Positions 8,586 to 16,590 of a stretch of 59,027 bases of DNA are shown piece after piece. Both the position numbers and the translations under genes were made by a program. The stretch covers positions 1-59,027 of the forward strand of contig NZ_JAMOKO010000013.1 in assembly GCF_023656745.1 (NCBI RefSeq). The letters are read 5' to 3'. Source of the DNA: Collinsella sp. BG-O-102 (GTDB taxonomy: Bacteria; Actinomycetota; Coriobacteriia; Coriobacteriales; Coriobacteriaceae). Each line of letters opens with the position of its first letter. The first letter of the stretch is position 1. The notes beneath the pieces are model-generated. The model was not told the origin of the DNA. It worked only from the letters and a program-made list of their open reading frames with translations, and ran no database searches.

Positions 8586-8626
8586 AAAACCACCACAAAG
8601 GTGCCTGTCCCCTTTGTGGTGGTTTT
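8586..8626. repeat. CCACCACAAAGG hairpin repeat, copy 4
   Basis: Perfect 16-base arms (8586-8601 and 8611-8626) with loop TGCCTGTCC and a terminal TTTT. It lies just after the alkyltransferase-like gene. Confidence 0.88.
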
Positions 8627-8729
8627 ACGCTGTAGGTTTACCAGAGCTAACTTATGGAGAAGGTGTGGTGGCGTACTTTGCCGTCAGAAAGTAAACCACG
8701 GTGAACTATATTGGTTTCAGCAACGGAGC

Positions 8730-8857
8730 AGGCAATAGGCGATGAAAAAGCCTGCCCTGTTGAGTTTGATTCGCATTCCTCCCCTCTGTGCGATTCAACG
8801 GTGTACTTCGGGAACAGGCCCGCTGGCAACTAGCTGCCGGCGGGCCTGTTCCTGTTT
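8730..8857 (+). ncRNA. Candidate structured small RNA ending in a terminator hairpin
   Basis: Between the alkyltransferase gene and trpS there is a gene-free stretch of ~390 bases. On the plus strand three hairpins follow one another: GCAGGC/GCCTGC near 8729-8757, TTGATTCGCA/TGCGATTCAA near 8766-8798 (one mismatch), and a strong one with 13-base arms GGAACAGGCCCGC (8811-8823) and its complement (8840-8852), followed by TGTTT. No open frame here has a good start site. This could be a small RNA or only a terminator with decorated upstream sequence; there is no family match I recognise. Confidence 0.3.
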
Positions 8858-8962
8858 GTCGAGGGGGTGCGATGGACGGAGCCGAAGCGGTCCGGCTCCA
8901 AAAAAGGCGGACGCCGTAGCGCCCGCCCTAAAGCAATCGAAAGCTCAAGCCAGCAGATCGGC

Positions 8963-10012
8963 CTAGTACACCATACCCATGGCGTCCTGAACCTCGGCCA
9001 GGGTCTGCTCGGCGATCTCGTTGGCGCGACGGTTGCCCTCATGCAGGACGTCCTTCACATAGTCCAGATCGTTCTCGTAGCGCTGGCGACGCTCGCGGAT
9101 AGGTGCGAAGTACTCGTTGACGGCCTCGGTCACGTACTTCTTGAGCTGGCCGGAGCCGCCCATGCCAATCTCCTCGGCAATCTCGACCTCGGAGCGACCG
9201 GTGCAGATGGCAGCCGTCGAAAGCAGGCCGGACACACCGGGGCGGTTCTCGGGGTCGAACGTGATCATGCGCTCGGAGTCGGTCTGGCTCTTCTTGATGC
9301 GCTTGGCCGTTTCCTCGGCGGTCATCGAAATATTGATGGCGTTGCCGTAGCTCTTGCTCATCTTGCGACCGTCAAGGCCGGGCAGCAGCGGGGTCTCGGA
9401 CAGCAGCGCCTCGACCTCGGGAAATACCTTGCCGTAGCGGTTGTTAAAGCGGCGGGCGATGGTACGGGTGAGCTCGATGTGCGGCAGCTGGTCGCGGCCG
9501 ACGGGCACCACATTGCCCTTGCAGAACAGGATGTCGCAGGCCTGGTGCACCGGGTAGGTGAGCAGAAGGCCGGTGAGCTCGTGGCCCGAGGCCTCCATCT
9601 CGGCCTTGACCGTGGGGTTGCGCGCCAGCTCGGCCTCGGACACCAGCGACAGGAACGGCAGCATGAGCTGGTTGGCGGCGGGCACGGCGGAGTGCGCGTA
9701 GATCATGGTCTTGTCGGGGTCGATACCGCAGGCAAGGTAGTCCATGACCATGTTGTACACGTTGTCCTGGATGTGCTCGGTGGTGTCGCGGTCGGTGATG
9801 ACCTGGTAGTCGGCGATGAGTACGTTGGTCCTGGCGCCCATGTTCTGCAGCTCCACGCGGCCCTTGAGGGTGCCAAAGTAGTGACCCAGGTGCAGACGGC
9901 CGGTGGGGCGGTCGCCGGTAAGCATGGTGAACTTCTCGGGCGTCTTGGCCAGGCCCTCGCGAATGGCGTTGCTCTTTTGCAGCGCGACTTCGTAGCTGTT
10001 CTCGTTTGGCAT
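8963..10012 (-). CDS. trpS: Tryptophanyl-tRNA synthetase
   Basis: 349 residues, class I aminoacyl-tRNA synthetase charging tRNA-Trp. The HIGH-type signature is HLGH at residues 41-44 (in TGDRPTGRLHLGHYFG) and the KMSKS loop is at residues 218-222 (LDGRKMSKSYGN). The length is normal for bacterial TrpRS. The start at 10012 is the family N-terminus; the 48 in-frame codons upstream are not conserved-looking. It is followed on its own strand by a long gene-free region and stands alone, back to back with no partner. No T-box-like leader is evident upstream in the short gap to the next gene. Confidence 0.95.
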   Translation of the reverse strand: MPNENSYEVALQKSNAIREGLAKTPEKFTMLTGDRPTGRLHLGHYFGTLKGRVELQNMGARTNVLIADYQVITDRDTTEHIQDNVYNMVMDYLACGIDPDKTMIYAHSAVPAANQLMLPFLSLVSEAELARNPTVKAEMEASGHELTGLLLTYPVHQACDILFCKGNVVPVGRDQLPHIELTRTIARRFNNRYGKVFPEVEALLSETPLLPGLDGRKMSKSYGNAINISMTAEETAKRIKKSQTDSERMITFDPENRPGVSGLLSTAAICTGRSEVEIAEEIGMGGSGQLKKYVTEAVNEYFAPIRERRQRYENDLDYVKDVLHEGNRRANEIAEQTLAEVQDAMGMVY

Positions 10013-10171
10013 GATTGCTCCTAACGTATGTTCATGGGTCAAGATGATAACGCGTTTATTGGAGGGGCGGGGCGTAAGTAGGCGAGGGGCGGGAGAGGGG
10101 TGGCTTGTGCGATGGGTGCGGCGCGGCTGCGCTTGGCCAACGGTGTCTGGGCACATCCTCGGCAGCTTATC

Positions 10172-11371
10172 CTAGAGCTTGTGGTGGCGCTCTTCTTTAC
10201 GTTCCTCGGCTGCTTGCTCCTCCTGCTTAAAAGCGGGGTCGTCGGGGGTGACGAGCTCGTCCTCGTGCGTGCGCTTGTTGTAATGGTGGCGCAGCACGGG
10301 CTCAAACAGATGTAGATGCTTGGCAAAGGCCGCCGAGCCAATGGCGAGCACGGTAAAGATGAGCACGCGCATGGGCACCTCGACCTGGTTAATCGCGGCG
10401 GCGCCGGCCGAAAGCATGATGCACCAGGCATAGATGAGCAGCACGGCCTGTTTTTGGTTGTAGCCTTCTTGGATCAGGCGGTGGTGGATGTGGCCCTTGT
10501 CGGCCTGCCCGATGCTAATGTGGGCGCGCTTGCGGCGCACAATGGCGCTAAACGTGTCGATGATGGGCACGCCGGCAACGATGAGCGGGATGATAAGCGA
10601 GGTGAGTGCGGCGGTGCGGCTCACGTTGAGCAGCGAGATGGAGCCCAGCGCAAAGCCCAGAAGCAGCGACCCCGAGTCGCCCAAGAAGATGCTTGCGGGG
10701 TTGAAGTTGTAGCGCAAAAAGGCCAGACAGGCGCCAAAGAGCGCAATGGAGAGCGCGGCGGCGTCGATGCGGCCCGAGAGAACGGCCATCGAAAACATGG
10801 TGAACGACGCGATGCCGCAGATGCCCGTGGCCAAGCCGTCGAGGCCGTCGATGAGGTTAATGATGTTGGTGAATGCCACCAGATAGATTACGGTGATGGG
10901 GTAGGCGAGCCATCCGAGCATGATCTCGCCGGGGGCAAACGGGTTGACGATGACGCCGATCCGCAGGCCGCCCATGCAGGCGATAAGCGCGGCGAGGACC
11001 TGTCCGGCCAGCTTTTGCTTGGGCGTGAGCTGGAAGACGTCGTCGATAGCGCCGGTCGCAAAGATAACGGTAAAAGAAAGCGCAAGTATGGGGTAGCTGA
11101 TGTGCAGACGGGGGTGGGGCACCAAAACGGGCGGCCAACCCAGGTACCAGGTGCCTAGGATTTGCACAGTGCAGGCGACGACCAGGCCCAAAAACACCGC
11201 CGTTCCGCCCAAACGCGGGATGGGCTTGGTGTTGATGCGGCGCTTAGAAGGATAGTCGACGGCGTCGAGCTTGATTGCCAGGCGCTTGACCAGGGGTACC
11301 GTGAGGAAGGTCGTGATAAAGGCCGCCGCTGCCACGCATAGGTACGGTATGTAGCTCGGGGATGAAGCCAT
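10172..11371 (-). CDS. Undecaprenyl-phosphate sugar-1-phosphate transferase (WecA/TagO/MraY family)
   Basis: About 399 residues with ~11 transmembrane helices. Family signatures are present: KPIPRLGG near the start, NIINLIDGLDGLATG with the catalytic Asp pair, NPASIFLGDSGSLLLGF, and the cytoplasmic HIHHRL loop after RRKRAHISIGQADKG. These mark a WecA/TagO-type enzyme that transfers a (GlcNAc or related) sugar-1-phosphate onto undecaprenyl phosphate, starting surface glycan or teichoic-acid-like polymer synthesis. The C-terminal ~40 residues are charged and cytoplasmic. The start is uncertain: ATG at 11371 or an in-frame TTG at 11389; neither has a strong ribosome site. It would supply the lipid carrier for the downstream glycosyltransferase cluster and flippase. 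Confidence 0.88.
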   Translation of the reverse strand: MASSPSYIPYLCVAAAAFITTFLTVPLVKRLAIKLDAVDYPSKRRINTKPIPRLGGTAVFLGLVVACTVQILGTWYLGWPPVLVPHPRLHISYPILALSFTVIFATGAIDDVFQLTPKQKLAGQVLAALIACMGGLRIGVIVNPFAPGEIMLGWLAYPITVIYLVAFTNIINLIDGLDGLATGICGIASFTMFSMAVLSGRIDAAALSIALFGACLAFLRYNFNPASIFLGDSGSLLLGFALGSISLLNVSRTAALTSLIIPLIVAGVPIIDTFSAIVRRKRAHISIGQADKGHIHHRLIQEGYNQKQAVLLIYAWCIMLSAGAAAINQVEVPMRVLIFTVLAIGSAAFAKHLHLFEPVLRHHYNKRTHEDELVTPDDPAFKQEEQAAEERKEERHHKL

Positions 11372-11896
11372 GAATCTAAAAACCGCCAAGCGTCGAAGGA
11401 AAAGGTCAGAAGAACGCCATGCGCAAAGGGCATAGCCGAACCATGATACTCGACCAAGGGGGGTGCATGGAATTGCACGCAGCGATAATCACGCGCTTAC
11501 CAGATATTGGAATGTTGTCGATGGCTTGTCGGGATGCCGGCGGGGATCCATATGGACTGTATGGTGATTTTCGGCAAAAGAAAACCACCCCCCACGTTAC
11601 GAAAATGAACCCACCTAAAACAGGTGGGTGCCCTCATCGACTGTTCCAGCGTCCTTAACAACGAAGGATACCTGTACTAGGTACGACTGTGTGGGCTCCC
11701 TAAATAAACGCGACGGTTCACCCAGTTGCTCCGCGGGGGGCGGAATACCTACATCATAAAGCGGCACTTTATCGATTCCAGTCTTGACATTACAAAAATC
11801 GTGTCGGACGATTACGGCGCCTTAGGGACGGAGCCGTCTACGCGGTCTGGCCCTTTACGTTTGAGCTGCTGAATCGTTGTTTTGGAGCATGTTTTT
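11372..11896. other. 525-base gap with a candidate structured RNA
   Basis: No convincing protein-coding region. The part from 11372 to ~11590 separates the divergent WecA-like gene from the RNA candidate listed next and shows no clear feature. From 11590 to 11760 there is a cluster of stable hairpins. The last part (11760-11896) contains a TTGACA at 11784-11789, which could be the -35 of a plus-strand promoter for the radical SAM gene. Confidence 0.4.
11590..11760 (-). ncRNA. Candidate structured RNA, possibly 6S-like
   Basis: Read on the minus strand, a TATGAT -10-like box near 11751-11756 is followed by a UCCGC/GCGGA hairpin, then a domain in which GCCC and GGGC enclose two small hairpins (UACCU/AGGUA and UCCUU/AAGGA), and finally the stem ACCCACCT-GTTTT-AGGTGGGT with a short T-rich tail (TCATTTTC). 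The segment UGAACC near the 5' end can also pair with GGUUCA at the 3' side of the last hairpin, which would bring the ends together as in 6S RNA. The motif ACAGTCG occurs twice. No coding frame fits. The class is uncertain; 6S (ssrS) is only a suggestion. Confidence 0.35.
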
Positions 11897-12835
11897 ATGC
11901 CGACGTCGTTGACCGAACTTTTTTCGCCCGCCTGCCATTTGTGTCCGCGCCGTTGCGGTGCGGCGCGCGATGAGGGCGCGCACGGCGTCTGCGGTGCTAA
12001 CGACACGCTCAAGGTGGCCCGCGCCGCGCTTCATATGTGGGAGGAGCCGCCTATCTCGGGCGAGGCCGGTTCGGGCACGATCTTCTTTAGCGGTTGCTCG
12101 CTTAAATGTATCTACTGCCAGAACCACGAGATCTCGACCGGCAATTTTGGCCTTGAGATTTCGCCTGAGCGTCTGGTCGAGATTATGCTGGAGCTGCAGG
12201 ACCAGGGTGCCAACAACATCAATTTGGTGACGGCGACGCACTATGCGCACCTGTTGCCTGCCGTGATTGCCGCGGCACGGGCGCGCGGACTGGTTATCCC
12301 GATCGTCTACAACACGAGTGGTTACGAGCGCGCGAGTGCCGTGGCCGCGCTGGGCGACCTGATCGATGTGTGGCTTACCGACTTTAAATATGCCGATGCG
12401 GCGCTTGCGCAGTCGCTCTCCCATATAAAGGATTACCCGCGTGTGGCCGTGTCGGGTCTGGCCCAGATGGCGCGCGAGATCGATCGCCGCGGGGGAGAGC
12501 TGGTGGATGACGACGGGCTCATGAAGCGCGGCATCATCGTGCGCCACCTGGTGCTGCCGGGGCATGCGGATGACTCGTGCCGCGTGTTAGACCTGGTGTG
12601 GCAGACGGTGGGCGACGTGCCGATCTCGGTCATGAACCAGTACACGCCCAATGCGCTCATGCGCGAGCAGGGCGGCGAGTTGGCGCGCGCCGTGACGCGC
12701 GAGGAGTACGAGCAGGTGCTCGACCATGCCGACGACCTGGGCTTTACGACAATGTTCTGGCAAGAGGGCGGCGCGGTAGACGAGAGCTTCACCCCCGCCT
12801 TCGACACCACCGGCGTCCTCACCAGCGCAAAGTAG
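11897..12835 (+). CDS. Radical SAM protein, PflA-like
   Basis: 312 residues. The radical SAM cluster motif is GCSLKCIYCQN with Cys67, Cys71 and Cys74 (CX3CX2C), which binds the 4Fe-4S cluster and SAM. An additional N-terminal cysteine set (CHLCPRRCG at 13-21, VCG at 31-33) is typical of the COG1313 group of uncharacterised pyruvate-formate-lyase-activase-like proteins. The C-terminal region has ISVMNQYTPN and DLGFTTMFWQEGG. It probably activates or modifies an unknown partner; no glycyl radical enzyme is adjacent. The ATG at 11897 is chosen because a TTGGAG site lies 9 bases upstream; the TTG at 11882 would bury it. Confidence 0.85.
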   Translation: MPTSLTELFSPACHLCPRRCGAARDEGAHGVCGANDTLKVARAALHMWEEPPISGEAGSGTIFFSGCSLKCIYCQNHEISTGNFGLEISPERLVEIMLELQDQGANNINLVTATHYAHLLPAVIAAARARGLVIPIVYNTSGYERASAVAALGDLIDVWLTDFKYADAALAQSLSHIKDYPRVAVSGLAQMAREIDRRGGELVDDDGLMKRGIIVRHLVLPGHADDSCRVLDLVWQTVGDVPISVMNQYTPNALMREQGGELARAVTREEYEQVLDHADDLGFTTMFWQEGGAVDESFTPAFDTTGVLTSAK

Positions 12836-12845
12836 AGCGCACGCT

Positions 12846-12930
12846 GATGATTTTTCTGGGACGGGGATTAAAAAATCATCGAGAGGATCGCCTGTTCGAA
12901 AAGTTGTCAAAATAGCCGCGTCCCAAAAAG
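12846..12930 (+). terminator. Overlapping alternative hairpins after the radical SAM gene
   Basis: GATGATTTTT (12846-12855) is perfectly complementary to AAAAATCATC (12871-12880). TTTTTCTGGGAC (12851-12862) is largely complementary to GTCCCAAAAAG (12920-12930). The two pairings share the TTTTT and are mutually exclusive. The region lies between the radical SAM stop and the tRNA-Ala promoter, so it is likely a terminator. The alternative pairing is described as a finding. Confidence 0.45.
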
Positions 12931-12945
12931 ACTGGTTATTGGGCG

Positions 12946-12973
12946 TTGACAGTTGGCGAGCCGTAGGTAAAAT
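12946..12973 (+). promoter_or_regulatory. Promoter of tRNA-Ala
   Basis: TTGACA at 12946-12951 and TAAAAT at 12968-12973 with a 16-base spacer. This is close to the sigma-A consensus, 14 bases before the tRNA. Confidence 0.75.
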
Positions 12974-12986
12974 ATCGACTTGTCCT

Positions 12987-13059
12987 GGGGACGTAGCTCA
13001 GTTGGGAGAGCGCTGCCGTCGCATGGCAGAGGCCGAGGGTTCGACTCCCTTCGTCTCCA
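12987..13059 (+). tRNA. tRNA-Ala (CGC)
   Basis: A 73-base cloverleaf. The acceptor stem GGGGACG pairs with CGTCTCC and includes the G3-U70 pair, which is the identity element for alanine. The D-arm GCTCAGTTGGGAGAGC, anticodon stem CTGCC/GGCAG with loop GTCGCAT (anticodon CGC, reading GCG), and T-arm GAGGGTTCGACTCCCTT are all standard. The discriminator is A. The bases that follow are CCCA, so the CCA end is not encoded directly after the discriminator. Confidence 0.95.
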
Positions 13060-13073
13060 CCCACGGATTTGAT

Positions 13074-13105
13074 AAGCCGCTGACATTGTGTCGGCGGCTT
13101 TTTTT
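13074..13105 (+). terminator. Rho-independent terminator after tRNA-Ala
   Basis: A 12-base stem (AAGCCGCTGACA with its complement, one G-U pair) around a TTG loop, followed by a run of T to 13105. It ends the tRNA transcript just before the next gene. Confidence 0.85.
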
Positions 13106-13123
13106 AAAAGAAAGGGCTATATC

Positions 13124-13582
13124 ATGGCCGAGCTTGAGTCCCAACCATTGTCCGACGAGGAGCGCGCCGAGTTGGAAGAGCTCCGCGCTGAGAAGGCCCG
13201 CCGCGAGGCTCGGGAAGAGGCCCGTCGCGAGCGTGAGGAGCTGGCTGCCCTGCGTGCCGAGCGTGCGAAGGCCGAGGAGGCCGCCGCGAACGCCGCATCC
13301 GCATCGGCGCCCGCGCCCGCACCCAAGCCCGCTGCTGCGAAGCCTGCACCTGCCGCGCCCAAACCTCAGCCTAAAAAGGCCGCCCGTCCCAAGTCCGTCG
13401 AGCCCAAGCCGAGCCGTGACGAGATGACCTTTGCCCAGCGCATGGTTACCTCCAAGGAGCCTATGGGCGAGAACGAGATCCCTGGCATGGCGCCGGCTCA
13501 AAAAATCATCATTGTCCTTGCCCTCATCGCGTTTGTCATCTTTATGGGCTACACGATCCTGACCAGCATGGGCCTGCTCTAA
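13124..13582 (+). CDS. Small tail-anchored coiled-coil protein, unknown function
   Basis: 152 residues in three parts. Residues ~8-60 are a highly charged Glu/Arg/Ala heptad-like segment that should form a coiled coil. Residues ~60-105 are Ala/Pro/Lys-rich linker. The last ~25 residues are a single hydrophobic helix (IIIVLALIAFVIFMGYTIL) ending six residues before the stop. This predicts a tail-anchored membrane protein with a cytoplasmic coiled coil. The start at 13124 has an AAAGGG site; the in-frame upstream start at 13088 lies in the tRNA terminator. No family is recognised. The next gene, pncB, is 84 bases downstream with no clear functional link. Confidence 0.75.
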   Translation: MAELESQPLSDEERAELEELRAEKARREAREEARREREELAALRAERAKAEEAAANAASASAPAPAPKPAAAKPAPAAPKPQPKKAARPKSVEPKPSRDEMTFAQRMVTSKEPMGENEIPGMAPAQKIIIVLALIAFVIFMGYTILTSMGLL

Positions 13583-13666
13583 CCGACTCGCATCGGGCGT
13601 CATGTCCGCATGCTCTGCTCTCGTCCAACCCTCAAATTCTGCACCACACATCCGAAAGGTCGCCCC

Positions 13667-15172
13667 ATGGCTTTGACCGACATCTCGCATCCCACCGACA
13701 TTGCAATGCTCACCGATCTGTACGAGCTCACTATGGCCCAGGGCCTGTGGGAGAGCGGCAAGGCCAATGAGCAGGGTTGTTTTACCGCGTTTTACCGCGA
13801 CCATCCCTTTGGCAGCGCCTATGCCGTCATGTGCGGCACCGCCGAGCTGCCCGAGCTGGTCGAGAATCTGCGCTTTACGCCCGAGGACATCGACTACCTC
13901 GCCTCGCTCCAGGCCCCTGCTGGCGGTGCGATGTTCAAGTCTGGATTCCTCGACTACCTGCGCGATTTTCGTGCGCATGTAAACATCGACGCCGTGCCCG
14001 AGGGCGAGCTCGTCTTTCCGCGCGAGCCCATGGTGCGCGTCACCGGCCCCGCGCTGGAGTGCCAGCTGCTCGAGACGGCGCTGCTCAACATCGTCGGGTT
14101 CCAGACGCTTGTCGCCACCAAGACGGCGCGCGTGGTGCTCGCCGCCGACGGTCGCCCCGTGGCGGAGTTTGGCCTGCGCCGAGCCCAGGGTCCCGATGGC
14201 GGCCTGGCCGTTGCGCGCGCGAGCTACGTTGCCGGCTGCTCCTCTACGTCCAATGTGCTCGCCGGCCGCCGCTACGGTATTCCCGTCTTTGGCACGCATG
14301 CTCACAGCTGGGTGATGAGCTTCGATTCCGAGCTCGAGGCCTTCCGTGCCTTTGCCAAATCGAGCCCCAAGAACTGCACGCTGCTCATCGACACCTATGA
14401 CGTGCGCGAGGGCTGTGAACATGCCATTACGGTTGCCAAGGAGATGGAAGCGGTGGGCGAGCGCTTGTCGGCCATTCGCATTGACTCCGGCGACCTCGCC
14501 AAGCTCTCCAAGTATGTTCGCGGCCGTTTTGATGCCGAGGGCCTGCCCTATGTGGGGATCTCGGTTTCTAACGATCTGGATGAGTACACGATTCAGTCGC
14601 TGCTCGACCAGGGCGCGCCCATCGACAGCTTTGGCGTGGGTACCAAGCTTGCGACCTGCTATGACCAGCCGGCGCTGGGCGGCGTGTACAAGCTTTCCGC
14701 CCGCCGTGCGAGCGAGGCAGATCCATGGACGCCGGTGGTCAAGCTCTCCGAGCAGCCCTACAAGCGCACGATCCCGGGTGTGCAACGCGTGCGCCGTTAT
14801 TACGACGGCTTTGGCGGCCCGGTCTGCGACATGATCTACGACGAGGACCATCTGGCGGGGGAGGGCGCCGCGCGCGGCAATACCCTCGTGGCCGTGAATG
14901 ATGCCGCCCTGGTGACCGACGTGTCCGAACTTGAGTATCGCGAGCTGCTGGTGCCGATCGTGCGCGATGGCAGTGCGGTGGCTCCGCGTGAGAGCATCCA
15001 GGACGCGCGCGAGCGCTGTGCTTGGGCGCTCAATCATCTGGACGCAGCTTTCAAGCGCTTCCTGTACCCGCAGACCTATGTGGTGGGCATGGAGCAGGGC
15101 CTGGCTCAGGTGCGCGACGAGCTCGTGCGCAAGAACATGGCCGCGGCTTCTGCCTTTCCCTGGGCTCACTAA
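13667..15172 (+). CDS. pncB: Nicotinate phosphoribosyltransferase
   Basis: 501 residues. It makes nicotinate mononucleotide from nicotinate and PRPP with ATP hydrolysis, the entry step of NAD salvage. Family features: LTDLYELTMAQGLWESGK near the N-terminus, EFGLRRAQGPDGG around residue 167-179, GTHAHSWVMSF near residue 210 (with the His normally phosphorylated), IRIDSGDLAKLS and SNDLDEYTI. The length matches the long Gram-positive form. The ATG at 13667 has a GAAAGG site. It is probably a single gene; the L-aspartate-oxidase-like flavoprotein at 31-32 kb is not linked to it. Confidence 0.93.
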   Translation: MALTDISHPTDIAMLTDLYELTMAQGLWESGKANEQGCFTAFYRDHPFGSAYAVMCGTAELPELVENLRFTPEDIDYLASLQAPAGGAMFKSGFLDYLRDFRAHVNIDAVPEGELVFPREPMVRVTGPALECQLLETALLNIVGFQTLVATKTARVVLAADGRPVAEFGLRRAQGPDGGLAVARASYVAGCSSTSNVLAGRRYGIPVFGTHAHSWVMSFDSELEAFRAFAKSSPKNCTLLIDTYDVREGCEHAITVAKEMEAVGERLSAIRIDSGDLAKLSKYVRGRFDAEGLPYVGISVSNDLDEYTIQSLLDQGAPIDSFGVGTKLATCYDQPALGGVYKLSARRASEADPWTPVVKLSEQPYKRTIPGVQRVRRYYDGFGGPVCDMIYDEDHLAGEGAARGNTLVAVNDAALVTDVSELEYRELLVPIVRDGSAVAPRESIQDARERCAWALNHLDAAFKRFLYPQTYVVGMEQGLAQVRDELVRKNMAAASAFPWAH

Positions 15173-15251
15173 TTTCTTGGGTGGTAGGGGCGAGTCACGC
15201 TCCCTTGGCCGCCAGCTCGGCCGTTCGCTGAACAGTTGATTGGTTTGACGT

Positions 15252-16379
15252 ATGACGACTTCTTATAAAACGATGGTGGTAAAGATCGGTTCGTCCACGG
15301 TTGTGGGCACTGACGGCAAGGTCAACCGCTCCTTTATCGGCGGGCTTGCCGATCAGGCCGCAGCGCTGCACAAGCTCGGCTGGCGTCTGGTCGTGGTGAG
15401 CTCGGGCGCTATCGCCTGTGGCTATCCCGTGCTGGGCTTCGACCGCAAGCCGGTCGGCGACCTGCCGAGCCTGCAGGCTTGCGCCTCGGCTGGTCAGTGC
15501 ATCATCTCGTCGGCCTACGACGAGGAGTTCCATGCGCGCGACCTGCTCACCTCGCTCGTGCTGCTCACGCGCCACGATACGGCCCGCCGCACGTCTTACC
15601 TGCACGCGCGCGACGCCCTGCTGCGCCTCGTGGAGCTTGGCGTGGTGCCGGTCGTCAACGAGAACGATACCGTTACCGTCGATGAGATTAAGTTTGGCGA
15701 CAACGACACACTGGCGGCGCTTGTGAGCTGCCTGGTTTCTGCCGATCTGTGCGTGACGCTCTCGGACATCGATGGCCTCTATACTGCCAATCCGCATGAG
15801 GACCCCACGGCCGAGTTTGTTCCTGTCGTGCATAAGATCGATGCCAAGATTATTGCCTCGGCGGGCGATTCTTCCACATCGGTGGGCACGGGCGGCATGA
15901 TTACCAAGATTCGCGCGAGCCGCATCCTGATGACGGCGGGCATTCAGAGCGTGATTTGCTCGGGCGAGGAGCCCGATGCGCTCGTGCGCCTCGCCCGCGG
16001 CGAGAGCGTGGGCACGCTGTTCGATCCGCCGGCGGAGCGTCTGGACATCGCACCCCGCAAGCTGTGGATCGCGCTGGGTGACAAGGCACATGGGTCGGTG
16101 ACGGTTGATGACGGCGCCGCGAAGGCGCTGGTCAGCCGTGGCTCTTCCTTGCTTGCGGTGGGTATTCGCGAGGTCGATGGCCAGTTTGCCGAGGGCGATG
16201 TGCTCGATGTGTGCGATCCGAGCGGTATGGTCGTCGCCCGCGGTATCGCCGAGGCCGATTCGGACGTGCTGGAACTTGCTGCCGGTCGCCGCCAAGACCA
16301 GATTGCCAGCAACCGCCTGCTGGCAGACCTGGCCGAGAAGCCGGCGATACACAGGGATAATTTGATCGTATTTGCATAA
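15252..16379 (+). CDS. proB: Glutamate 5-kinase
   Basis: 375 residues. Phosphorylates glutamate to gamma-glutamyl phosphate, the first step of proline synthesis. The amino-acid kinase domain starts MVVKIGSSTVVG, with SSGAIACG around residue 56, NENDTVTVDEIKFGDNDTLAA near residue 137 and GTGGMITKI near residue 215. A C-terminal PUA domain occupies about residues 275-365 (RKLWIALG to ARGIAE). The length is normal for the PUA-containing form. The ribosome site is weak. Its partner gene proA lies 1.7 kb further on the same strand, with an aminopeptidase gene on the opposite strand between them. Confidence 0.95.
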   Translation: MTTSYKTMVVKIGSSTVVGTDGKVNRSFIGGLADQAAALHKLGWRLVVVSSGAIACGYPVLGFDRKPVGDLPSLQACASAGQCIISSAYDEEFHARDLLTSLVLLTRHDTARRTSYLHARDALLRLVELGVVPVVNENDTVTVDEIKFGDNDTLAALVSCLVSADLCVTLSDIDGLYTANPHEDPTAEFVPVVHKIDAKIIASAGDSSTSVGTGGMITKIRASRILMTAGIQSVICSGEEPDALVRLARGESVGTLFDPPAERLDIAPRKLWIALGDKAHGSVTVDDGAAKALVSRGSSLLAVGIREVDGQFAEGDVLDVCDPSGMVVARGIAEADSDVLELAAGRRQDQIASNRLLADLAEKPAIHRDNLIVFA

Positions 16380-16393
16380 CCAATTGACGCTGC

Positions 16394-16492
16394 AAACGCC
16401 CCTAAGCGGCAATCTGACGTTCAATCGTCGGGCATGACCAAAAGGTCAATGCCCTCCTCTTTCACGTCACCTTGCTCGCTTAGGGGCGTTTT
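16394..16492 (+). terminator. Nested three-tier hairpin after proB
   Basis: The outer 15-base arms AAACGCCCCTAAGCG (16394-16408) and complement (16477-16491), a middle GACGT/ACGTC pair (16416-16420 with 16464-16468) and an inner GGGCATGACC-AAAA-GGTC-A-ATGCCC hairpin (16430-16454) can stack into one structure ending in TTTT on the plus strand. It lies between convergent genes and probably terminates proB; it is far more elaborate than a simple terminator. Confidence 0.7.
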
Positions 16493-16525
16493 CGCTTTCC
16501 GTCCTCTACCTGCGGCATTGTCGTT

Positions 16526-16590
16526 GCCGGCACTTGTTCGGCACTTGGGGACGTTCCTTTTGTGCCGGCAGGTGGGGACACTCCTTTGTT
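16526..16590. repeat. Partial copy of the second palindrome family
   Basis: Contains GGCACTTGGGGACGTTCC (16540-16557), matching the arm of the palindrome at 3683-3737 with one change, then TGTGCCGGCA and GGTGGGGACACTCC. The mirror arm is degraded. It overlaps the 3' end of the aminopeptidase gene by two bases. Confidence 0.6.

Noticed and set aside
12998-15169. 723-codon open frame on the minus strand across pncB and the small coiled-coil gene
   Set aside because: It crosses a tRNA, a terminator and two well-supported plus-strand genes, and shows no protein family.
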